Shown here piece by piece: positions 33,632 to 45,493 of a stretch of 64,000 nucleotides of DNA. Source of the stretch: Dipteris shenzhenensis (Eukaryota > Polypodiophyta > Polypodiopsida > Gleicheniales); the NCBI GenBank assembly GCA_047967505.1, contig CM106539.1. One strand, written 5' to 3'. The number at the start of each line of letters is the position of its first letter. Position 1 is the stretch's first letter. Position numbers and translations under genes: made by a program. The notes beneath the pieces are model-generated. The model did not search any database, had not been told where the DNA came from, and saw only the letters and a program-made list of their open reading frames with translations.

Positions 33632-33815
33632 CACATGTGAGCAAGCATATGGATGTAAGTACCCTCACCTATAAAAGGGAGGTTCATTTGAAGTAATATC
33701 AATCAAGCACTTTGCACTATCTCAAGATTCTCTTTATGAGTCCAAGCTAATCTATCTTGGAACATAATTGACTTGAGGTACATGTCATGAGCACTCTCTT
33801 CATCATGTTTCCACA
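33632..33815 (+). mobile_element. 3' LTR of element X, second part (right end uncertain)
   Basis: Continues after the TATCC duplication. A TATA box TATAAAA is at 33670-33676. The end near GTTTCCACA is tentative because no second LTR copy is available. Confidence 0.4.
33670..33676 (+). promoter_or_regulatory. TATA box in the LTR of element X
   Basis: CACCTATAAAAGGG is a consensus TATA element in the + direction, placed as expected in an LTR. Confidence 0.5.
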
Positions 33816-35230
33816 TAGGTTCCATCCACCTTAGAGTGCTCCATAGATCCTGAGGCACACATGTTTTGTCAAATCTGGCCCAAAAGAAAATGCCAACCTA
33901 TAATGAAAAGACAATGGCAAAGCCCAATGCCAATAAGAGCCCAATGCCTCAAGCATTAACACTGTCCATGGGCATAAGCATCAATAATGTCTCATCCAAG
34001 AGAGTATAGCCCTATTAGTGCATCAATTGGAATGTGTCAAACACGTCCCTCAACATAAGATAGCATATGTGTGCTAAATGTCCACCATTAACATAGCATC
34101 CCACAAGGTAATCTGGGCCTATTAGCTCATCCAACAAGGATGGCAATGCATCCAAATGGCCAATAAAGCATCCATTGTAGCCCAATGCAAACCACAAATG
34201 AACACACACTACTCAAATTGCAACTTGAAGAGTGATATGCAAAGAGTATGCCCAAAAAATCATGACCTCAAGGTAATGGCCGATACTGTAAAGCAAATCT
34301 AAGATGCCTCAAAATATGGACGCCATTGTAGCCAGACAATATGCAAGTATCTCTCTTCTGCCGCAACTCTAAAATGTCATCCAAGGATGGAGTAAGAGCC
34401 AATCAATGCTTGCATTTAGTTGAAAAAATGAACCTTAGGAAAATTAAAACATAAGGGGTACCCTTATTTGCCACGTGGCAATTAATGAGGTGGTCTTGGA
34501 AACTTTGAGAGATTTCTCGCAAAGAGACAAAGGAAAAACACAAAGAATCACAACTCCCTTAATTCTTCATGGAATGTCAAGAAGCTTTTTAGATAGATGT
34601 TTCAGGCCCAATGGGACAGACAGCTCTACAGATGGAGGCCCGAATGTTGAGATCCCACTCACGTAGAAAATGATGAAATGAAGACATCGAAATACACACA
34701 AAGGTGGAGGTTGAAAACAGTTTTCCTCTTCTTAGTTGTGAAAGCCAAAAGAACTCTGCTTAACCAAAGCTTTAGAAGTTCACAAAATCAGAATCATCTT
34801 CAATAGGTAGAAGTTTTAGATTGCTCTAGATACATCGAGAGTGTCATAACTACAAATAATGGCCTTGATATGAAGTTCCAACACACAAAATCCACGCACG
34901 AACAAATTTTGTCACTTTTTACAGAAGCTATAACTTTTCACTGAAAACTCGGATGATAGAGATGCAAATTTAAAAAATGAAGTACTAAAAGTCTTGTACA
35001 AATTTTCTTTTAATCTCAGGTTGAGATTCATCTTCTAGAGAAGGATATCTTCATCACAAATCTCTCAGGTCTAAAATATACTGTCTTTTGCAGCTTTCTC
35101 TTGTTGGCAATGGCTTTATCTTCCAGCTCTGATACTAGTTGTGAGGACACAACAGAAGCTAAGAGGGAGAGGAGGAGCTTGAGAGACATAAGTTTTGGTG
35201 GGTGCTTCAACACCCTAATCTTCAGTATAT
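33816..35230. other. no recognisable gene
   Basis: Repeat-derived non-coding sequence apart from the LTR fragment at 34691-34757. Short frames only. Confidence 0.45.
34691..34757 (-). repeat. fragment of the copy A/B/C LTR
   Basis: 67 bp (AATACACACAAAGGTGGAGG...GAACTCT) match the interior of the 21358-21713 LTR. Neighbouring sequence does not match. Confidence 0.88.

Positions 35231-35232
<2 letters not shown>

Positions 35233-35277
<45 letters not shown>
35233..35277. repeat. (AT)n microsatellite
   Basis: Perfect 45-base AT alternation. The Ile/Tyr open frames on both strands here are products of the repeat. Confidence 0.97.
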
Positions 35278-35280
<3 letters not shown>

Positions 35281-35447
35281 TGAGTATACAAAACTAGGGT
35301 TAGGCACAGTGACCTTTAACCCCCACAAAATGGAATGAAACTCTTATGCTGTTTAGGTTATGTACCGCATTTGAGTTTTTGTGACTTTGAATTTTGTGAC
35401 CATTTTCTCTATGGGAAGTAGACTAAATCAGCCCATAAAATAAGGGG

Positions 35448-36044
35448 AAATAAAGAGCTTGAAAAGCCTGACTTGGTGCATTCAGACGTTTGCATTTCCA
35501 TGCCTACAGGCTCATTAGGTGGGGCTATGAATACTATGTGACATTCATTAATGATGCAACTAGGAAAGTAGGGGCTTATGCTATATCTTGGAAGAGCAAT
35601 GTGTTCCAGGTATTTCAAAAATGGTTGGCTTTGGTTGAAAATCATTTAGATAGAATGCTTAAATGCCTATGGACTGATAATGGTGGAGAGTATCTCTCCC
35701 ATGACTTTCAACATTTATGTGATACACATGGGATCAAGAGGGAGCTCACGTCCCCTTGTACTCCAAAGCAAAATGCAATTGCAGAACATATGAACCACAC
35801 CATCCAAGAAAGGTTGCAAGGTATGCTTTCCAATGCAAGTCTTTCTATTGGTTTTTGGGATGAAGCAATGAAGACTGCAGTGCATGTGATCAATAGATCA
35901 ACTATTAAGAGTTTGGATGGTGGTATTCGTAAAGAGGCATGGAGTGGAAAGAAGCCCTCTTACTCTCATTTGCATATATTTGGATGTGAGGCATCTATCT
36001 GCACATGTGCCAAAAGAGCGTCAAATTGCATAGTGATTCCATGA
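35448..36044 (+). pseudogene. copia integrase fragment, + strand
   Basis: Starts near EKPDLVHSDVCISMPTGSLGG in a broken frame, here shown only in part. It continues as YYVTFINDATRKVGAYAI, LWTDNGGEYLSHDFQ and QNAIAEHMNHTIQERL, so the second Asp and the Glu are present. It ends near HIFGCEA. The element type differs from copies A-C (DNGGEY rather than DGGGEY). The next 170 bases encode only the extreme C-terminus of RNase H, so the RT is deleted. Confidence 0.88.
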
Positions 36045-36225
36045 GTGCTATTGAGCTAGCATGGAATCCAGTCTTTCATGCAAAAACCAAACACATTTAG
36101 GTCAGGTACCATTTCATCAAGGAGGTACTTGACAATAAGGGTATAGAGCTTATCAAGGTTCATATAGGTGATAACCACGTAGATATGCTAACGATGATTC
36201 TACATAGTCAACAGTTTGAGTATTG
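36045..36225 (+). pseudogene. copia RNase H C-terminal fragment
   Basis: Reads SAIELAWNPVFHAKTKHI then a stop, then VRYHFIKEVLDNKGIEL and DNHVDMLT, matching the end of copia RNase H. It is joined directly to the integrase fragment, showing an internal deletion of about 2 kb. Confidence 0.8.
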
Positions 36226-36235
36226 TCATGTATTG

Positions 36236-36745
36236 ATGGGCATTGGAGTAACAGGGCTTCTTGCCACTCCATGCCTCATCAGGAATACCACCATCTAAAC
36301 TCTTACTAGGTGACCTATTGATCAAATGCACTGCATTCTTCCTTGCCTCCACCCAAAAACCACCAGAAAGACTTGCATTAGAAAGCATACATTGCAACCT
36401 TTCCTGAATGGTGTGGTTCATCTATTTTACAATTGGATTTTTTTCTAGAGTACAAGGGGACGTGCACTCCCTCTTAATCCCACATGTATCATAGAAATGT
36501 TGAAAGTCATGAGAGACATACTCTCCACCATTGTCAGTCCATAGGCATTTAAGCGTTCTACGTGACTAATTTTCAACCAAGGCCAGCCATTTCCGAAATA
36601 CTTGGAACACATTGCTCTTCCGAGCTATAGCATAAGCGCACACTTTCCTTGTTGCATCATCAATGAATGTCACATAGTATTTAGCTCCGCCTAATGATCA
36701 TGTAGGCATGGGACCACATACGTCTGACAATGCATACAATCCAAA
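36236..36745 (-). pseudogene. copia integrase fragment, inverted copy
   Basis: Minus-strand homologue of 35490-35975: KYYVTFIDDATRKV near 36660, LWTDNGGEYVSHDFQ near 36530 and MNHTIQERLQCMLSNASLS at 36360-36421. It has stops at 36424 and about 36568. The two copies form a head-to-head inverted repeat with a spacer of about 260 bp. Confidence 0.87.
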
Positions 36746-38520
36746 TGAAGAAAATAGTCTCAAAATATTCCCCTAAAGTTTGATCAATAATAGCTGTTTT
36801 GTTTAAACCAAGTATTTTATTTTGCGGATGCCAAGGCATATGGTTTCAAAAGATAAATCTATTATTAGCCTAGCAAGTTTTTTAAAAAATAAAATAGCAT
36901 GATTATAACTAGGATATATTGTTAAAACTCATAGTAGCTCTTATTGTATCCCCACTTTGAATACATAATTACAATTGTAGTGTGTCTTTCTAAGGGACTA
37001 CATGTAGTTTTCATAGCAATCCAAAATTTCTAGCTCTTAATGTTCACTAATCAAGCTAGGGAGATTAGGGTCATGGACTAATCCAAAAATCCCAAAAGAA
37101 ATTAGAAAGCTTTACCCATTTAGTAGTTGAAATCAAACTTTGTTACAAGCTTCTCCTCCATCCACAAGCCATGCATGAGGATTTGCATTGTGCTAGCACT
37201 CTAATTGGACCCAACTGTAGGCTAACGAAACCAATAATTTTGTATAAAAAGAGAGTATACATGAGCATTTGGGGAGTTCTCTCTTCATCACTATGACTCT
37301 TGTTTGTAAAATTGTTGCCCATGCAAGAGCTCTCTTTCTCTCTTATGTGTTGTTGTCACCTAGTTCTTGTCCATGCAAGATATATCTTTCTTTGTTATTT
37401 GTTGTTGCCACCCTAACTTTTCTTTTAAAAACCTCTTCTTCAAGATTGGCCCTTACTTCTCTAAGTTCATGGCTTGCATACTTGATGACATTCTCTTCAA
37501 GGTTTCCTAGCTCCCAACTCTCTTCTTGTTTGTTCTCTTGCATGATTCAATTAATACTTTTCTTCTAAGGTTGTAAGAGTCTACAAGCATTTATGGGTGA
37601 GAAATTGGCTGATATTGTTGTCATTTGGAGGATGGTTTTAGGTATTAGCTTGGAAATTAGGAGTGAATTCCCTTCAGGCTACCCCCTAACTAGGTGCCAT
37701 GTGGTTTTTCTTAGCTCCCTCTCTTTCTTTTACATAGTTTTAATCTTGTTATATCTTCATTTACATTGAATCATGTGTGATGAATCTCTATAATCTTGTA
37801 ATATATTTCATGAGTACAAGTTCTAGCATAAGTCTACATGCAAAAATTTCAAATAAGGATATCTATCATCATACAAATATATTTCTTTCTTGTTCATGCA
37901 ATAAAAATGTGCTAATTTTGTTTATGGCAAGAAAACCATGAGTTTTAGCATACATGGATTGTAACCACTTTTAATGCAATGAATCCTAACATGCATTATT
38001 CAAATCCACACCGTGACTTATGAAAATCACTTCTATGTTAGTTTAGTGATTTAACATCATGGACAATATGTTTAAATAATTCAATTATACTCTCTCTCAT
38101 CCTTTGCATCATTTGATGTGGTTCTCCTACCCTAGAGTCCCTATAATTTGGTGGTTATGCCACTTAGCAATACACATAATAATCAACTTATTATGAGGGA
38201 ACTAGTTCTCTATCCACTTGGGAATGCATTCTCTATCCACTTGCTACATATTATAGATTTTAGAAGAAATCACTAGAGACTACTACCTCCATATCTATTT
38301 GATTCACTACAATGTTCACCTAATTTTTTGAATATGCATAGAGGATACACAAAACTCACTACAATGTCTGTAGAGCGCACGGGTGGATAGCCAACCATCA
38401 GTTGTATCAGCAGTTTGGTATATCAGAATTTTTGTATTCTCTCCAGCTTTCCATCGTGTACTTGCGTTTTGTTGTTATCTTCCGCTGCGTACTATTTTCT
38501 TACATACAGTGCCTCGACGG
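36746..38520. other. no recognisable gene; possible old LTR around 37230
   Basis: A GTATAAAAAGAG motif at about 37240 is followed by a CT-rich transcribed-like segment resembling an LTR R/U5 region. No partner LTR was found. Otherwise AT-rich and non-coding. Confidence 0.35.
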
Positions 38521-38523
38521 AAT

Positions 38524-39849
38524 ATGGTTTTGGTTCTTACTCTTGAGCCTGAGGGACCTATCCAGGGGGAGGTTGAGGGTTCTGATAGCAGAGCACCCAA
38601 GAAGTAGAGAAGACAAGAGCCTCGTATTAGTCAGGGGGTGGTTTCTTCTCTTGCACCCTTGACTCCTTCTCATGTAGGTGGAATGGGGATTGTCTTCTCC
38701 AATGGGGCGGCATCAACTCAGATCAGTGTTCTACCTCCACTTGCACCACCGGTCATGGCTGAGAGGGTGACGATGATGGTAGCTCCCACAACCACTGTGA
38801 TGGAGGTTTCTGGAGGTGGTCTGCTGGTAGGAGGGTCACTCATGCAAAGTTGGATGGAGCAGCTTCAGTGTTCCCACTGCGGCAACTTCTCCAACGATGG
38901 TGGAGGCGTCTGAGGCAGTGCGGGTGTCTCCACCAGAGATATTGGCAGTGATCTTGAAGCCTGCGATTGTTTCATCGTGTCCTCGGTCAAATTTTCTTTT
39001 TGGGCGTAGCCTCTTAATGTATAGCTGTAGTTTTGTTCTCAGTTACTTGCTCATCTTGCCACATAATATGGTGTGGGGGGGTGATTCATCAAGGGTGACA
39101 AGTTTGGAATCGGAGGTCACTCAATTGCAGATTGAGAATGAGTCCTTGCAGAGTTAGCAGGTAAGGTTATAGCAACTGGAGGACAAGGTGGCGATCCTCG
39201 AAGCACAGGTGCAAGTGGTGGAAGCTCACTCGAAGGCCACTCAATAGTTGCATTCGGAGTATGTTTCGAGCATTCAGAAGGAATTGTTGCGTTGATGTAC
39301 TACCGATGCACTAGCCAAGTACTTACGGGCTTTTTCAAGAAATGCCAGTATCAACATGGAGCAGATGGGCATGCTCCTGGAGGCTCTTCAAGGGGATGTT
39401 TGGGTGGAGTGGGATAGACAAGTTGCACACTGGCATGTAGCTATGGTTCTGCAAACATGTCGGGAGCTAGTTCCACAACAACGCTGACCCAGAACAGATG
39501 GGAATGCAGATGCTAGTGCAGGTTCTGGACCACAAAGTGGTCTGCAAGTGCAGATGGTATCTAGACCAATGGGTTCCAGTACTTTCACAGGCGGTAATGG
39601 TGGTGTGGATAAGGATAAAGGAGTCATCATTGCAGAGTCTGTGTAGACTGGGAAGGCTTGGCATGCCAAGTACGAAGAGTTGGCGGACGACATTGTGCAT
39701 GTGGTTGCTCGTTTTAGAAAAAAGAGTGGAAGTGTTGAAGCGACAAAGCGTTCCTTGTGTCTGTGGTTAGAATTGTGTCCTTCAGTCTGTCATTACCTCC
39801 TCGTCTCCTTGGTGGAAAGAAGCAGATCAATTTTTGGAGAAATTTTATA
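38524..39849 (+). pseudogene. decayed ORF of unknown function with a coiled coil
   Basis: A reading of about 440 codons starts at ATG 38524 (MVLVLTLEPEGPIQGEVEG) and shifts frame near 38890. The N-terminal third is Pro/Ala/Val-rich. A stretch near 39085-39240 (VTSLESEVTQLQIENESLQ ... LEDKVAILEAQVQVVEAHS) has a clear heptad pattern. The C-terminal part includes WHAKYEELADDIVHVVARF. Several stops interrupt it (TAG at 38608, 39155 and about 39244; TGA near 39294 and 39484; TAG near 39644). Many fit C-to-T changes. I do not recognise the family; a transposon-encoded structural protein is possible. Base composition is GC-richer than the flanks. Confidence 0.5.
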
Positions 39850-40514
39850 ATAAGCACACTTCCTTTCCTGGATTGCCGGATCCTTCTTCCTACCCCTTTG
39901 TTTGTTCCTCTTGATATCTTCTATGATGGTTGTCTTATGAGGTTGTAATTTGTTCTTAATATCATCGCAAGGGTGACTCAAGTGTTTTATCTATAAATTC
40001 ATCTATCATTATTACTTGGGCTCAAATTAGGACATTAGCTTGCACAAAATGAGACTCGATATTTTTGTGAGCAGCAATCTACATCCCACAATAAGACACA
40101 CTTAAATAGCTCATTCCTACATAAAGGTGTCATATGCTTGATCCATAGTAGTACACTTGGATTGTACAATGACCATCTTCCTCACAAAAGAAGAAATTAC
40201 CCTTATTCTTTATTCAAGGTCTTTTCTACCTTGGTATATTCCTTAGGAGCCAAGCTTCTTCATGATTTGACATCCTCATGGGTTTGCTGAGTGAGAAATA
40301 TTCTTTCTCATCCATGACCTCTACTCTAATCTCCTAGGGTCCTTCAAAGTCTTTTCTTGATCTTTGGTTATATGGCTTTCATGTCCTCCACTAGGTTACA
40401 ACCTTTTGGATAGCTCCTTACTCCTTATGCCTTCTCTTGCCTTCTTCTCTTTTTCCATGCTCCAAGAGGACCAGAATTTGAGTAGTGTACTTGTATTGTG
40501 TTTCATTTCATGCA

Positions 40515-40710
40515 TCTCTCACATCAACAAATAAATGCATTAGCTTCATGATGACCTTGAATAGTCCATTCTACACGTCCCATCACATAATGAATTAATA
40601 GCTTAATCTCAACATAATCTCTCACATGAAAAAATAAATGCATTAGCTTCATGATGACCTTGAATAGTCCATTCTACACGTCCCATCACATAATGAATTA
40701 ATAGCTTAAT
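40515..40710. repeat. tandem duplication, unit 103 bp
   Basis: 40515-40607 and 40618-40710 share TCTCTCACAT, AAATAAATGCATTAGCTTCA, TGATGACCTTGAATAGTCCA and the rest almost without change. Confidence 0.93.
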
Positions 40711-43700
40711 TACTAACATTATGTTGAGAAACAAAATTTCAAACTATTTTGCCATATTCAAGAATTATAGTATGTCAACTCTTGGAATCATCATACACAT
40801 CAACCCGACATGTCTTACCTTAGTAATTGACAAAGTTTGGCATCTCTTCTTGCTCATTATCATCCACAATGCAAATTTTAGCGGCATCCACAATGCCGAT
40901 GATGCTAGCATAGCTATAATTCCAATTCCTCAAATCCTACCTTCCTCATCCTAACTTGAGGACTAGTCTCTCAATTGAGCTTACTAGCAAGTATTATGTG
41001 CTGAATGCATATGTGCTAGTCGAATTATGTGCTCATCTACGGTACTTGAATCATACTCATGGAAATTTCTATTTGCATGTGCAAAACGTATGTTAGTTTA
41101 ATTGCAAAAATCTAGAAAAAGTTAAAGAGTTCATCTAGTAATTGTTCACATTGCCACACACTCCCCAAAAGCATTGCCTTTCTTTCAAATCATTCCAATT
41201 TGCAAATGCTTGTGTTGGTTTCCATAATGTCCTTAGATTGTTGATAATTGTTACTTATTGATGAAATTAATCAAATTTTCTAATATTATTATTGGATTTA
41301 TTTTGGGAAATTTTCCTTCTTTGTTGATGATGTCTCCCCCTTGATAGAAAGATCCTTTGACATTGCCTTTAATTTATGTTAACATTGCCTTGATGCTACT
41401 TTTGATCTTGCAAAACCTATAACTAATGCATAGAAAAGTTGATGCATGTGCCTTAAGAGCAAAAGATTTATTGAATATAAAATATATCTTTGCCTCAATT
41501 ATTTGGCTGTGACTTTGCACTTTGACCTTGATAGATAGAAAACTTACATGGTTGTCGAATTTTCCTTCTAATGTTTGGTTGAATGTGGCACCATATTGAC
41601 ATGATGACTTGTCTTGATTTGGTTGTCAAAATGTCTTGAATTGTCAATGAAAATGTATAAGTTTCTGATTTTTATATTCTTTGCCCACCAAATTTCTTGA
41701 ATTGAACTTAAACTAAGCTAATGATCACTATCAATGAAGATTCATCGTCCTAATTGCCTAAATGGGGAAATTCTTCAATTGGTGGTGTTTTTTTTCAATG
41801 GTGCAACTATTGATGAAGTTATTCCCTTTGAACAATAATTTTTATGAAATTTCCCAAAAACAATTAGGTGGAAGATTGTGTTCACCTTTTGTGCCTTTTA
41901 TGTAAATAGATGTATGCCATCATTTGGAAGGCATGTCCCTAAAGTGAAGAGGGGTGTCTCTTCAAGAAATGATATGTTCTGTGGGTGAAGGGGTTTGCCC
42001 ATTTAATGAAGGGCCTTGTCCTCCATTCATGAAAGGATGCATTCCCTTGGGTGAAAAGCCATGTTCCTTTATGAGGGGGTATGTTTATTTGGTGCATAAT
42101 GTTGGAGATAGAGCAATCAAACGATGAAGGTGTAAAGTATGTTGTGCCCATTCATGTCATGTGAGTGGCTACTATAATTTTCAAGTTTGGCGATCGGTGT
42201 CAAAAATTATTGGCCCTTCTTTCGATTTCTTCCATTCAATACCATTTCTTTTGGTAAAAGGATGATGCTAGTGAGTGCTAATTAATTCGTGTAGGTAGGA
42301 GCAAGAGTTTGCTCTAAGATCACTATTTCAAATTATAGAAATCTAATACGATAGTGAGTGAAAGAGCAAAAAAGACTCCAGAAAACAAATACTTGTATTG
42401 AATGGCTTGAATCATGAATATATTATTATATAATAGAGGGTTATACAAAGAGGTGTACCTAAAAATAGAATTCTTAGCTTCATAAAAGAGTCTCTTCCAT
42501 AGAGTTCTTCCCTCTTATGAAGGGTTGTGCCTCATAAAAACGGTCCAATGGAAGAGGCATGCCTTTCATAGGTGTCCATTTATCAAAAGGTTGGAAAAGG
42601 ATTTTCATAAGTTGATCACAAGTATGCTAGAGCTTAGAATTCGCATATAGAGTGCAAAACATTCTCTATGGGCTTCTCTTAGCCTAGACATAATCAATAA
42701 TTGATTTCAATTACCCCTCAATGTCACTTGGGGTTGCATAATGGGACTTCATAGATGGGTATTTTAAGACCTGAGGCCGCCTAACTATCACACATCGAAA
42801 ACATACACTTAGTCAAGCCACCTACCTGGCCCCCTATGACGGCCACCTAGCCACTGGAGACTCATTTTCCAAATTGCATTTAGGGATAAAGGGCCTCCAA
42901 ACCTTGCTAGGTGTATATTCCAAGGTTTTATTTGGTTGATTTATATATGTGTCCACATGAGCTCTCATCAAGGCCTTTAGCCTTTCATTTCCTTGTCCTA
43001 AATTTAGGAAAAATCATAACTGGACATACATAAATCAAAAATGAGGATGGTTTGTCACAATAGAAAGATAAAGTCCAAAGAGAATTCAAGTCCAATGAAA
43101 ACAATTATTTGACATCGTATGAAAATATAATGAATGAAACATGTTTATACTTTTATATTTTTGGCCTGCCCTATGGGAAGGGTATAGTAATATTTCTTTG
43201 TGTTTGTGGAAAAAAAAATTCAGATTTTATGTTATTAACCTCTTTATTTTGCGATTCGTCCAAGTTCCACTTGCTATTTTTATTCCCTTGAGATCCTCCA
43301 TCTACCCCGCTCCCGTCTCTCTCTCTCACCCCTTTCAATTCATCATCTCCCACAGTCTCTGCCATCTTTCCCACGCTGCACATCCAATTTGTCTTCTCCT
43401 TAGCTATTTGGGATTTGGGGGAGGCCTTATGAATGATTTATTATCATTCACCATGCTCTCCCACGAGTTGGGGCTCACTCCTTGCTTTGCTTATTCACAA
43501 TCCACAAGTTTGCCACCATCATTGAGCAAAGACCATGCTGTGATACTAGAGGCCAAGAACCACATGTCCAAAATCTACACGAGGATTTAGAGCATGTACC
43601 TTGCTAGCCTATACATTCCATAATTTTAGGGTGCCAATGTTGCATCCCTCTAGCTACCTTGTGTTCATATGTGTTTGGCCTGGGAGGGTGAGGCATGTGC

Positions 43701-45468
43701 CTCAATAGGGCAGTCATTTGTCTTTGATTCGAAGCTCTTGGATTCTACGTTTTTACCCCTTCTCACTTGAGACTCACTTCGTAGAAGCGTGCTTGTGGAA
43801 GTGTGATTTCCAAACGGAAAACGTCGTTCATTTAAAGAGAGCCATAAACTGAAATTGAACTTTGAAACAACAAAAATGCGGACCCCACACAAATTTCTTA
43901 GCATTGGAGCTACTTTTTGTTTGGAATTTCTCCTAGCTCACTTTATAGGAACTCAATCTCTACGGATGAGGTGATACCATTTTCATTTGCAAAATTTCCA
44001 CTGTTATATAGTGTATGGTTTCTAAAGTTTCATCGTAACTTTTAAGATTATGTGATATAGCCGTGTATCACTAAAATCAAGAAATATACTAGTACTATAT
44101 TGGGTTTCTAAAGACCCGCGGAGTCTCTTGGGCACTAATGATGACATAAGTGTTGCTTTGCTTGCTTAGTATGTCTTCCTTTTGCTTTTCATAAAAGTTT
44201 TTGTTTACCTCTTTTTTCTTCTCTTTCATTTTCTCTTTTATTTTCTTTGTAGATTTTTTATCTTTAGAACAATAGAAATTTTAAATTTGTATGATTGGAC
44301 TTATTCTAGTCTTACAAAGGTATATATAGTAGGAAGGAGTCATCCTGTATATCCCATGCTTCCTTGAATTTATTCTTTGAACCCTACAGATCCCAACTTC
44401 AAATGCAGTCCAAACTCAGTAAGAAACTGATCTTTAAATTAGTTTCATCAATCAATGGAGACCAAGATCTCAAACCTTGGGTATCTTTATTTGAGTGATA
44501 CATTGTTGTCCTACAAAATATATCTAGTATAGATGGAACTCTCTATGGGAAATGTAAGTGGTATCTCTGATAGAGTACCTTGTAGCTCTCCAAGATGAGC
44601 TATAGGGGATCAAAACAAAAGGCTCCAAAGACCCGATGCAGTTAGAACTCAACAAGAATCTGAGCTTAGATAAGTCTGCTTAATGAGACCGTGAGCAACC
44701 ATTTATAGTATCGCAGGCACCATCATTATGCTCTACCACAAGTCACTGCATCGCAGGGCTGACCACATGTACTGCATAGTCCATGGAGTGTTAGTGAGCA
44801 AAGCCCTGCCCTAATATCACTATTGGGAATCAAGGCCAAGAATCACGTGTCCAAGCCTCATGCAAAGTTGAGGGGACTCTATCCTGAGACACTCCCCCCA
44901 ATTGGGTCCAAGGGATTAAGAGCCCTAAATTGCCATTATAAAATGTGAAATTATCCAGCTAGTTGCTTTGTACACGTCCATATATGCCATCACCAAGCTA
45001 TTTAGCCTCCATTTCCTTAATATTTAGGACCCAAATCCTCCAATTCACAATAGCATAGGAGGATGGGATTATGCTTCAATGACATCCATTTCTCTTTGAG
45101 ACAAGGATCTTCAACTGATCTTCAACTGACCATTTTCACATATATTTTCATCCCATATCACTTGAGGTCCATTTTTTAGAAGTGTGCATGTGCAAGCATT
45201 GTTTCCAATAAAACAGCTTCTACAATTTCTCAAGTTTAAATAGGGATATACTGAAATCAAACTTTAAAACAAGAAAAGATAAGAAATCTCACACATTTAT
45301 CTCTTCAAGATTATTTAGGGAAATAGAAATGAAGAAATGCATGCAGCATGTGGAGGAGGATCTCAAAACGTGACATATTTTTGTATTTACACGCATGACT
45401 TGAATGCAAGATATTCAAACTCTAGAAGCCCTCTAATATATAACACAGTTGAAATATGGAGATACAAG

Positions 45469-45493
45469 TGGTGGTGGTGGTGGTGGTGGTGGT
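45469..45493. repeat. (TGG)n microsatellite
   Basis: About eight perfect trinucleotide units. Confidence 0.95.

Noticed and set aside
35101-35291. Ile/Tyr-repeat open frames on both strands
   Set aside because: Produced by the (AT)n run; no other coding sign.
43141-43590. 149-codon + strand frame
   Set aside because: Hydrophobic at first and then mixed; no family pattern, splice signals or neighbouring gene features. Length is within chance for 7 kb of non-coding DNA.
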